Positions 33,701 to 45,700 of a stretch of DNA of 64,000 nt are shown here, one piece after another (within the stretch, counting starts at the first letter, position 1; the number at the start of each line of letters is the position of its first letter). The notes below the pieces were generated by a model. It was not told where the DNA came from. It did no database searches and worked only from the letters and a program-made list of their open reading frames with translations. The position numbers and the translations under genes were made by a program. Source of the DNA: Chimonanthus salicifolius (taxonomy: Eukaryota > Streptophyta > Magnoliopsida > Laurales > Calycanthaceae); contig CM023542.1 in the NCBI GenBank assembly GCA_013350335.1, forward strand, positions 3,340,025-3,404,024, in the 5' to 3' direction.

Positions 33701-36700
33701 GAGGAATCTCCTATCCATATTAGCTTGTCCTCCTCCTCCCTAGACAGAGGGAATTAACCTAGAAGGGTTAGCATCTCCTCAAAACTCTCTTGCTCAAACG
33801 TCCTTAGCTCTCTTCTAAATCAAGCTGCCAAGATATACTGGTCATCCTCAACTTTATAACAGTCCTGAACTAGGGCTTGTTTATTCCTGGCTATCCTATA
33901 AAGCGTAGGATACATGCCTTTTATGGGCCTTTCTCGCAACCACAAGTCTGTCCAGAAAAGAGTCTGTCTCCTTTTTCTGTCACGAAACCCTAAGTTTTTC
34001 TCTAAAGATACTGCCCATTCGACTTCTACGCCTACCTAATCTTTACCATGCCTTTACCACTTGTGAACCTGACTTCTTCATGTCTCCTAAAGCCCATCAG
34101 CAGATGTTTTCTAGTCTGTAACTCGTGGTCAACACCCTTGACCAAAGGCCCCCTTCTCTCTCTTCAAGATTCTTCATGGATCCTTTTAGTATTTTTTAAC
34201 ATAATTTGACAATATGACAAATAATATTGCACTTCCTTTCTCTAAATCTGATGAAATATTGAAAAAGTTGATCAATTGACTATTTTTAGTAAAATTTGTA
34301 CATTATCATTTACTTTTGTTTACTAAAGAAATATTTAAATTCATTCAAATATATCCAAGAATCTTATATTTGGGGTTGGCCAAATATGACATCTCATACT
34401 GGTGTTAAATTCTTACACATGTATTTTTACCCATGCAATGTAGTGGTCTAGGCAGACGCACTTGGTTTCATTCATAAAGCATATATATGCAAGATTTGCC
34501 GTTGATATATATCTTGCTTACGCATTTGATACGAATTATTTTACTCCATTTTAGGGATAGCTTCACTCTGACAACAAGGAAAGGGTTGCTTATGGAAGTT
34601 GATAAAATTATGGATGACCTCTACTATTGCAATGACATACTTTCTGTTAATGACTACCGGTTGAGTAGATTGATGACCCATACTTTGCTCAGCTTATTGG
34701 TTTTACCTATACTGCTACCACCATTACAATCATACCAAGGCAATGTAAGCAATCCAATATTTCAAACTTCTGAATACTCCTTTTTAGCACTTAAAAGCAT
34801 TATATTGGTCTACTTGGCATATATGTGTGTACCTCCCCAGCTTAATGATGTGCACTGTAAAATGACCATTTTACCCCTGATATTTAGATTAGTTAACTCT
34901 TGAACTTTGTATTTATTGTATAATTAATGGGATTTTGGAGTATTATAGGAAAAATAAAGAAAATCAAGAAAAGAAGTTAAAGTTGAAAAATGCAAGAAAA
35001 GTGCCCGAGATCTATTTTTGGAAACACTTGGGAAAAGTGGGCCCAGCCTGAAGCTCATGCCTCAAAAGATCCAAGTCTAATGAAGCCCAATGAAGAGCCC
35101 ATTTGCAAGTCCACTGGAAAGGCACATCACAGGACGATCTAGAAGAAATAATTTTGTTTTGGTCACAAGTTTGATTCTACAAAGTGGATAGATGATTCGT
35201 TTTTATGTTGACCATAATGAATTAGAAATCTTGCTGAATTAAAATGGAAGACATGTGGACCCACATGATGTTGGATTGATTGTTCACAACAGCATAGCTC
35301 AAAGAGGCATTAGCAAAGGTGGATAGAACCCATGCTTACAAAGCATTTGGAGCCAGGCAGCAACTTGTGGCAACAATAAGAACAGCAGCAAGATGTGGGA
35401 GAGCTTCCTATGCCTTCAATGTGTTTTACCAAATAAAAAGCCAGTTAGCGTTGCAAGCCTTCTAAGATGATTCATTTGTTTCTTTCTTTCTTCTGCATGC
35501 ATAGAGATCTGTGTAAACTTCATAACAACAACTGCTAAAAATAATAACAGAAAGAGGAGATGCTGGCCGATCGAATCAACAGAGGAAAAGTATAAAAATA
35601 GAACAGTCGGCCGTGTATGCAGATCGGTTGTTCTATTTTTATACTTTTCCTCTGTTGATTCGATCGGCCAGCATCTCCTCTCTGTTATTATTTTTAGCAG
35701 TTGTTGTTATGAAGTTTACACAGATCTCTATGCATGCAGAAGAAAGAAAGAAACAAATGAATCATCTTAGAAGGCTTGCAACGCTGACTGGCTTTTTATT
35801 TGGTAAAACACATTGAAGGCATAGGAAGCTCTCCCACATCTTGCTTCTGTTCTTATTGTTGCCACAAGTTGCTGCCTGGCTCCAAATGCTTTGTAAGCAT
35901 GGGTTCTATCCACCTTTGCTAATGCCTCTTTGAGCTATGCTGTTGTGAACAATCAATCCAACATCATGTGGGGTCCACATGTCTTCCATTTTAATTCAGC
36001 AAGATTTCTAATTCATTACTGTCAACATAAAAACGAATCATCTATCCACTTTGTAGAATCAAACTTGTGACCAAAACAAAATTATTTCTTCTTCTAGATC
36101 GTCCTCTGATGTGCCTTCCAGTGGGCTTGCAAATGGGCTCTTCATTGGGCTTCATTAGACTTGGATCTTTTGAGGCATGAGCTTCAGGCTGGGCCCACTT
36201 TTCCCAAGTGTTTTCAAAAATAGATCTCGGGCACTTTTCTTGCATTTTTCTTCAACTTTAACTTCTTTTCTTGATTTTCTTTATTTTTCTGGTAATACTC
36301 CAAAATCCCATTAATTATACAATAAATACAAAGTTCAAGAGTTAACTAATCTAAATATTAGGAGTAAAATGGTCATTTTACAGTGCACATCACCCAACTC
36401 TAATATTTTTTATGAAAATGAAAATGGTCTCATCTCTTCATTGTTACTTTAGGGCAAATTTTGTATTAAGATTGTTTTGACATTTTCTTTGCTATTTCAG
36501 GGCTCACAGATATCTATTGTCTCTTCTTTATATATTGTTTCTCGCCTCATTCAAATTGTCAATGCTAAAGAAGTAGTTAACTTTGTGGCTGTCGCTCTTT
36601 TATACCCACATGCAACATTGAGTATGAGCAAAGATAGGAGTCCAATCAAGAAAGAAAATAATTCCATATTGTCTCTTGAGCATTTAAATGAATTTGAAGA

Positions 36701-39700
36701 ATGTTTGATGTCCATTATTAACCTTGAGCCAAGAACAAGTGAGGATGGTATGATGAAACACATGTTTGGGCATTTATCCGAGCATAAGTCTTGTAGTTGT
36801 GATGTTGACAGCATTGAGATGGATGATGGAGAAAGGAAAAGGTGTGTATTATGTTATCTGGGTAACTTAATACCTTTTTCCTGTTAACTTAATACCTTTT
36901 TCCTGTTATTTATATTTAGTTTATTTAATATATGAGAGGGAGGGAGGGAGGGAGGGAGAGTTTTTTATTTTATTTTCAAATGATTGGTTCCCAAAGCAAG
37001 TGATGAGGGAAAGGGGAAGTCCCAAATCAGTGGAAGGGAAATGCAAGGGGAACACCAAATTGAATACTAGCTAGAGAGCTTAATTTCTCGTCTTTAATAT
37101 TGATTTCTAGGACTTCACATTTGTGGTAATTAATATGAAGGCCTAAGGCGGGTTCTAACCACTTTAATGCAGCTTTGAAGTTTTTATCAATTTCATCCTT
37201 ATATAGAGGATGGTATCATCCTGCAAATGGTAGATCTCTAAGGAGGTGCAGTTGATTCTCTAACCCCTAAAAATGTTAAATACCAAAAGAATAATGAAAA
37301 AGGGCTTTATCTACAATAATAAAATAGCAAAAGAGAGTGAACCGCCTTGCCTTAATCCCTTGGAGTTTTTGAAGCTACCTTTTGGAGAATCATTGGCCAT
37401 GACAAAGTTGATGAAATGTTTGCTTCAATTGACCCACACTACTGTTTCCAAAAACCTATGCTTTTAATAGAAAATTGAAGGAATCCTTAGTTGACCATGT
37501 TATAGGCTTTCTAAAATCAAGCTTGTAGGCAACACCTTTATGTTTTGAGTTGTGCCAAGAGTCAAGAAATGTTGGATATTGTAATTTACCTTTTTAGCAA
37601 AATTATATTTCATTTTGTATAGGTGCTAGGAACACCATAAGTAGACTTTTCGTGTTTTTTTTTTTTTTTTGAATTTCCATTTCTTTGTAATTTTCTGTCT
37701 ATAAATCCCAAAAGTATGTACTCTTTGAACAAGGAAAATGCAGCACATTTTTTCCTTTGATCTTCTTTTTTTTTTTTTTTTGTCCCCTCCATTTCTATCT
37801 GTCCATTTCATCATGTTGTGTAGAGCCAGTATGGTACTGCCAGCCATATCCACCATCCATTTAGATAGAAAAAATCTAAAAATATTAAATTAGTAGTGAA
37901 TATGGCTGGCAGTACCATACTGCTGGCAGCATGTGATAATGCCTCTTTAACTATAGTGCTTAATTCTATAAAAAATAGGCAGTACCTAAATCACCACTCT
38001 ATTGTAATTAGCAACTTTTCTTTTGTTACTGTACATTGATGTCTGCTTTTTAATGTTTTAGTATTCTTACTTTATTGGAATTACTATTGAGCTTCTGGCT
38101 ATACTTTTTCCATAGAAGGAAAGAATAAAATTGGAAGTTTGTCATCCGTTTTCCTATACAAACTCCCTTTTTGTCTGGTACTCTTTTGAGTAAAATAGTA
38201 GACTAGGAGCTTGTCACATCATTGGATTGAAGGGAATCAATATTCCAATCCAAACCGAATGATAATATAAATGCAAATAAAGGGAAGTTATTTTGCATTC
38301 TAATCGTTGTTATCAATTACATAAATTGTATGAAATTATCCCACATTTTCTTATTAGGAAGAAACCCTTCTTGTGCAGGGGTGGAATTCTTTCGTTGATT
38401 TTCTCTGGAAACCATACTATATTTCTTGCATCTTTGATGATGTTGTTCATTATATCAGAAAGTACAGGTATTTATGTATATGAATACCATCACATTGTTT
38501 TTGACTGAGAAATAGTTGTCCACTATTTTCTTTATTTGTGCTTTCATATATGCAGGTATTGATGATTCACTGAATTCTATGTTGGGACTTGCTCATAATA
38601 AAATTGGAATGGAGCAGATAAACGTACAGGTTGGTCTACATCTGTTTGTTGTTTGGATTTTCTGAACATAAGCTTTACACTTTCAGTTTCTTCTATGGGC
38701 AATCTATGTACATGGGATAAATAATTGCATTTTGTTTTATGTTTAAATATCATTTCTATTACTATAGTCCATATATCATGATAGGTGCTATATACTTGTG
38801 CACACCTTAAAAATATGAAATCCATAGTTGATAAAAAGATCTAGAGATGTTTCTTTGTTCTCACTATGTTTTGCTGACCTAAGGGCTGCATTCTTTGGTT
38901 TTTTTTCCTTTTCTTTTTTATCCCCTTCCTGTTACTAGTATGCCTATCGTTATAGAATCTTGGACAAGCTGGTTTGGTCTTTGTCCATGAAGTGTAATAT
39001 GGATTGATATGCTTCAAGAGAGGCAACGTGATGATTAACTGGGTTCAAACCTAAGATGCCTGAATACTTTGCATGAGTTATTTTAGTAACCAGTAGGGAA
39101 AGTATTCCTATCATCCATACTGAACCCACAGGAAAACTTCATGAAGTAATGTTAGATCAGAAACTTAGGATTAATATCTTGACACACGTCATGTGGTGGG
39201 GCAGCAGACCCTAACTCATGGCATGGTTTTCAATTACCAACTTATAGAGTCAGCTCTATAATCCATTTGTACCCCTTTCATCAAGGTGTTGAAATTGAGA
39301 GTGAAGAAAAAAATGATTAGATTTCTTTCTGTTCAAAGTGTTGAAAATGACAAAAAGTGAGTATATCATGTTCTCCAAGGTGTTGAAATCGACAATAAAG
39401 GAGAGACGGTGAACAGATTGTTGTTCCAGGGTGTTGAATTTGACTTAAAGAACAATGAACATATTGGCTTTTTAGATTTAAAGGTTAGCAATGTCTCCAT
39501 AAGCTGGTTTTTTATTATAATGTATAGATACAGATACAAGTATAGACACAGATATGTGGATGAGGATACGACACGTAATTATTTCTAAAATCCAAGACAT
39601 GGATATGAATATGGTATCCCATTCAAAATATATTTTATCAATGGTTTTGTTATTTCTCTTGAAACATTTCAAATATGCCTTTATTTCTCTAATTTTTTTT

Positions 39701-42700
39701 GAATGCTTTTATTTCTCTACTTTTTATTAATGAATGTCTTACAAACATGCAAAATGTCACATGAATGCCTACTTTATGAAGTTTCTTACCGTAAGGTCTT
39801 TATGTAGCCTTTCTTTTCTCTTTTTCTTATGACAAAGTATACTGAAATCATTTCAAATTCAAATATATTAACCCCGACACATTTGATTAATTAAAGCATG
39901 TTTTGCAAAGTCTCTTGCAAGTATCAGGGTATTTGACATAGCTATGGGTGCCCAACAACACATTGAGCATATGCAAATGGTGTGGTTATCTTACGATTTT
40001 AATAGTTGTCTAATGTTCAAATGACTGTTGGACCTACCACAAGTAAAAATGTCTAGATATTTATTCAAGTTACCATTCTTTTGTTACTCTTTTTTTTTAT
40101 TGAGAAAAATATTCTTGCGTTACTTCTAAGGTTACAGTTGATTTCCATTTGTAGAGATGTCTGGTTAATATTTATGCACTATAATATCAATTTTCATTTT
40201 TCTCCTAAGACTTGTTGTCATAAGACCTTCATGCAATCTTAGTTTGTGGGGCCCATTGCAGACCCAATGAATTGATTCCCCCCATCACACCTACCTCCCC
40301 CTTGTGAGTTGTACACATACTGCAATTTGACTTTTATAGCCCGTCAATCTAACTCGATAAATTTCCATTGTCAAATAAAATCTAAATTTTGAAGGCCTTA
40401 AGAAACATTACTTTACTTATTTGATCAAGATGAAAATTTATATGCACCATATAGAAACCAAAACCTTTCAAACCCACCCATCCATGTGGGGCTTACTGGG
40501 CTATGTGCACATAATTTTTGTGAGACCTTGGTATTAGGGATCCACACTAGGCTCACTGGGCTATGTGCACATAATTTTTGTGAGACCTTGGTATTAGGGA
40601 TCCACACTAACATCCACAATATGTTAGATAATTTGCCATTTCAAGAACAAAAAATGTTGGCCAATTTTTGTTACATTTGTGAAGATACATGAATGCTATA
40701 TAGAATTGTTTCAGTATAATGTATCTGAAAATCAAGATAATCAAAGGTATCATGGAGAAATATTTTCTCTTCCTACTCTTGTGGTTTTAGAAGAGTGTCT
40801 ATTTCTCTTATTTTCAGCTTAAGTTGTTACAAACGATAATCATATATAATCCAGATCACATAAGAAAAGGACAATAATTTCCTGATTTCTTACTAATCCA
40901 ATTTAGAAGATTAATATATGATTGATGTATAAGTTACTGAATAAGTAGCCCTAGGGAGTATGATTGACATCTAAATTTTTGCTGAAATTGTTTCATTCAG
41001 GGCTCGTACAAAAAGATCCATTTTGACCAAATGAAATAGTTTTTTTTTTTTTGGGTAAAAATCCATTTTTTGCAAAAAAATAGTTGAAAGATTGTGATGA
41101 GTCATAACTTTTATGGCTGTGGACACGCCACCATGGCCTCAAAACATAGTCCATTATGCATTTCGGTCCAAAGAGTATCATTAAATTCATGGATTGATCA
41201 TCTAATTACGGATAATACAAAGGAAAATGGTTTGATGTGCAAATAATGTTCTATGCAATGTGGGCCCCACTTGGTCAAAAGATCATAAGTTATATTCCAT
41301 TTTAAGATCTTCAATTTTTCTTTCGAATGCATTAGCTAGTCTAAAAATTCGAGTTTAAATGAAGGAAATATTGACCAAAATAAATGTAGTAACTGGACAC
41401 TCAAAAAAAAAAAAAACAATGTAGTGACTGAATGCCCATGCGTCAAGTTTGTGGTCTTGTGGGGTCCACTTGAAATGGAAATACCATAAACTAGAAATTA
41501 TTTTGTAGGACTTTGAGCAATCTTTCCAATGGAACACCAATGCCAAATTGCGATTTGGATGAGGAAGATATGGGCAAAAGAAGGAAAATGGACATAAAGA
41601 AAATTTTAATAATTAGTTATTCAAATGTGGCTTCACATAATTGCACATGTGAATCTGTGCAACCAGTATCCCATTTTTTTCCATTTTTTTTTTTTTTTGC
41701 CATTCCTAAGGTTCTCTCGGTTGGCTCATAAATACCCCATACTTAGGGCGTTTTGGGGGAGGAATTTGCAGATTCTGTTTTAAGCCATCTTTAGAACCTT
41801 CCCAAGCACAAGAACCCTAGGGTTTTCTTGGGGAAGTATATTGGAGGATCTAATCCTTAAAACAATTGGAGAGAAATATAATGGAGATTGAAGGACATTT
41901 TCAGGAAAGACGAACACTTTAGATTTTTTTCTTTTTGTTTCACATCTTCGGAACTTTCTAAGTTCCTTGAGAGACTTTGAAAGCCTTTGGGGATCATTCA
42001 GATCTTTGGAGGGATATTTAAGCTTTGGTGATCTCTAAGATCTTTGGAAAGATTTCAAATTCTTTTGACGGGCTTTCTGGCTTTGATACCATGTAGAAGA
42101 ATAAACTATAGAAAGGGAATAGAGAAGAAATTCTCTGTACTGTATGTTGTTTTGTGTGTTGTCAATGTAAAGGTTTACTTCTTTATATAATAAACATGGA
42201 TCCAATCAAGGTCGCTACTATGGAAAGTAATAAATTACAATCAATCATAATCAACCATAAATGGAACACATGGATATATATCTTTATATAAATATATATT
42301 GAATAACATGGGTATCCCCACCCTGGAGGTGAGACTAATCCCATGGATACATGTATATGGTTTACATTTTACCTTATGATCTTACAATATGATCAGATTT
42401 TCTGAAAATTAGTCTCATCATATTTGGCAGGCCTTTCACATTGACTCCTCCAATTCAATGGATCAAAATGTCTTTATGAAGCATATTCCTAAGGTTTGCA
42501 TTAAATATTTATTAATGTGTTTGTCTGGTAGTTGGTACTTAATTGAGTCCTCTTTTTTCTCAGTCCTTGCAACTAATGGATCTGTTCATATCATTTAGGA
42601 TATTCAATATTGCTTGCTGCTAGCTTGACTAAGTTGTTACCTTATGCACTCATGAGTTCCATATTAACTTAATGGATTCTAATGATTACCATTCCCTTTC

Positions 42701-45700
42701 TTTTGCAGATTTTATGTATGATGTTGAACTTTTTAGTAAGTGAGATGCCTTGCTCAACAATACTACTATGGAATACTGGGTGGGTTCTACAGAAATTACT
42801 GGTTTGTCAAGAAAAGAAGCTAGAAGATCATGACTTTGATCTTTTTAATGTAAGAATTCAGTCTGATTTATTATTACAAAGTTATCTACTTAAGTGTGCT
42901 TATAATATACATGAATCTATAGATGAGACAAAGGCTTCAATGGCAGTGGAGATGAATAGAATGAATCCCTTTTATTTATCACTTCTTCCTTGTTCAAGTC
43001 CAAGTCCATACACTATTTTCCTGTGGAAATGTGATTCCCCTTGTAGTGTTGATGCATTTTTTTTTTGCATGCATAGTGTTGATGCATTTTGTTCGGTGAC
43101 TGGTTTAGTTTTTGAGTCTTGATCATCTATGGCATGCCAGCATTTGATAACCAAAATCTGTACGCTGTCCGCTCTTGAGGTAAAGAGAATATGCACTATC
43201 TATTTATTCATTGTCAGTTTTCTATCAAGGCTTGGGATCTTCTTCTTGGTTCCTTTGTCATGCCATGGATTAGACCTTTTTGTATCTTGATGTTGTTTGA
43301 TGTCTTGTTCTGTGTTTGGTTGTCCCAAATTCTCTATTTTATGGAAAATGACACTACCAGCAGTCCTTTGGTCCATTTGGGAGGAAAGGAATAATGAAAT
43401 TTTAAAAAATGAAGCTTCTTTTGAAAGAATTTTTGCTGATAAGGTGAAATGTTGGGTAGCCTTTTGGGCATCTCAAACAAGGAATTTCATAATCATTCGA
43501 TTTCAGACAGATCCTGGAGAGCATCTTGTGAGCTTTTGCAGTTTTTTGCATTATTTGTTCTTTGCTTTCTTTCTGACATCTCTGTCCTACAGGCCTTCTT
43601 GTTTCTCCATGTTAATAAAAGTTACCATTTTCAATGATAAAAAAGCAAAATGAATCAATCAATGACAGTTTTGTTAATTGGTTGACGCCTATATAATTTG
43701 GACAAAGTGTATCATGTACGAGTTGATATGCATATAAACATATTGGACAAAGTTTATGAATAACTTAGAAAGGTGACACAAAGTTCCATGGTGTATATTG
43801 TTTGCAGGGGTCTGGCGGTAATTCATAAGACAATAAATCAATTAAATAATAAATTTGAGTAGTGTACGAAAGCTCTGAAGTCAGTGTTGTGAAAATTAGA
43901 TGAATAAACACATAATATTTGGAGCATTACTTTAGTAGAATATATATTAAGGAGGATGAACTAGTTAAGGATGAAAATGATTTGCATTGTGATAAAAGAG
44001 GAACATGTCTATTAATAGAGTGATCTATAATTAACTGTTAGACACAATTCTTTATGGAATTGGGCAATGAAGAAACAAGTACATAAGGTAATGAATGATA
44101 ATGGACATGCGTATGCTCAGATGTATGTGTGGACCAATGATAGAATTAGAAATGATTGTATTTTGGAGACATTAAAAGTAGGCCCAATAGATAAGAAAAT
44201 GAGGGAATGTTGCATAAGATGGTTCGGCCATGTATATAGGAGATAGGTTGTATAAGATGGTTCGGCCATGAGGGGATGTTGCATAAGATGGTCCTTGAGG
44301 AATTTGTCTTAGAATTAGGAATTGCTATCTTCAATCGCTTCTCAAATTTTCCCCCTCTCTCTTCAATTGTTGGGCCTTTCTTTATGTCAAGATGGCTGTA
44401 GTCTCCAAGGAGTACAATTTTTAAAGATAGGACTTTTTCCTTAATCAAATTTGCATTTGCATGAACTTAAAACTATTAATTGAAAGTTCTGCTTCTTTAT
44501 TTTTTTTTGGCCTGTATACAAAATGTTGGTAACCTAGCATTATTTTTCTGAACCATTCACAACTTCTATTTGTTTTCTGATTCCCACTGACAGAAATCAT
44601 ACGAGAAGTCTTGTGAAAGGCTTCTGAAAGAAGTCATTGGTTGCTGGTTTGATTATGTCCCAGTTACTTTAAAGAATGAATGGGAAAATTGTAGGGCAGG
44701 TACTTTCTATGTTTCCTTGAAATTCCAGTAGAGTAGATTAAATTATATAATATGACATCTGTGGTTGTGACATTAACACTATTTACTGGGATGTGATATT
44801 TTAAGTTCTTGAAGAATCTTCACAATTGAAGGATCCTGTTTTTGCCTTCGAAACTGCTCTGGACAAATACATACCGGATGGTAACCACAGCTTAGTTTGA
44901 TGCTTTGTTTTTTTTTTTTTTATGTTTGTTGGCTCATGTGAAGTATCCACAGAAAAAAACCTGTCTTCTTGACATGCTAATTTCCTTTAGTAACATAAAT
45001 TGCAGGTGATATTTCTTCTTATCTTTCTTGGCAAAGGATGGTCCATGCTGTTCAGGTAGATCTTTTTTATTTACCAAACTGAGGGGTGCTCAACTTGTTA
45101 GAATTGCGTGCCCTGGACAGACAATTGTATTCAATCCATATTTTGATCACAATGGTCTGATTTTGTTTTGGTCCTAGAAAAGTAAAATGATCCAAGTTAC
45201 CCTCTTTGTTTTAAATGATCAACTTGGAAGAATGTTGAACGGTATGGGTTAATGCGCACAATCTTATGCTCTGTATTGGTCCACTCATAATTCTGAAAAG
45301 TGGCACAATTGGTCCCATGTATGGTTTGCCTAAGACCTCATTTTTAGTTAAAAATTGTTATTATTTTAGTTGTTGGTGTGTGCTAGTTTATTCTTAACTA
45401 AAGAAATAGGGGTATTTATAGACTTGGAAATGTGTCGGGTCTTATTTAGTTCGGGTCTATTTCGGGTCAGGTTCAGGTCGTGTCAGGTTCGGTTTGGGTT
45501 TACCATTTACTTGACTAAATTGTAGCAAAACTGACGCAGGACGCTCCGCATCAAAAACACATACCAAGACTACCTCTTAAATCGGTGTAGACTTCATATA
45601 GTTGAGTGTATTGTATATAGACGTGGCAATAATTAGTCCAATCATGCCTACCCATTTATTTTGCAATTAGGGTCGGGTCTACCCATTTACTAATGGGTTC

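Larger units (their letters stand above)
29289..34554 (+). other. TT9 intron 8 (5.3 kb)
   Basis: In order it contains TG-rich low-complexity DNA, a U6 snRNA pseudogene, a GC-rich island with related flanking segments, a diverged relative of the intron 9 hairpin arm, and a LINE insertion. None interrupts the coding exons on either side. Confidence 0.7.
36842..38378 (+). other. TT9 intron 10
   Basis: This 1.5 kb intron contains a GGGA microsatellite (36934-36958), homopolymer T runs, and a miRNA-like foldback near 37825-37927. No exon was missed: exon 10 ends in phase 2 and exon 11 completes it. Confidence 0.6.
38630..42430 (+). other. TT9 intron 12 (3.8 kb)
   Basis: The intron contains AT-rich DNA, an exact-period 60-bp tandem duplication, and an antisense LTR with primer site at its distal end. 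No coding sequence was recognised. Confidence 0.6.
42850..44593 (+). other. TT9 intron 14 with two LINE fragments
   Basis: The intron starts GTAAGA. The reading frame stays open well past the donor, but the splice donor, the family alignment and exon 15 (SYEKSCERL) all place the exon end at 42849. The intron holds a plant L1-type fragment and an RTE-type fragment. Confidence 0.7.

Noticed and set aside
34838..36400. Target-site duplication around the intron 9 hairpin
   Set aside because: The flanks (CAGCTTAAT and ACCCAACTC) do not match, so transposition as a unit is not shown.
38468..38555. Direct splicing of TT9 exon 10 to the exon at 38556
   Set aside because: Phases do not match. Including the 38379-38467 exon restores the frame and adds the conserved [13 protein letters not shown] block.
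42850..43122. Continuation of the TT9 exon 14 reading frame past 42849
   Set aside because: A strong donor (GTAAGA) follows LFN, and the next exon at 44594 continues the family sequence in phase. The extension has no family similarity.
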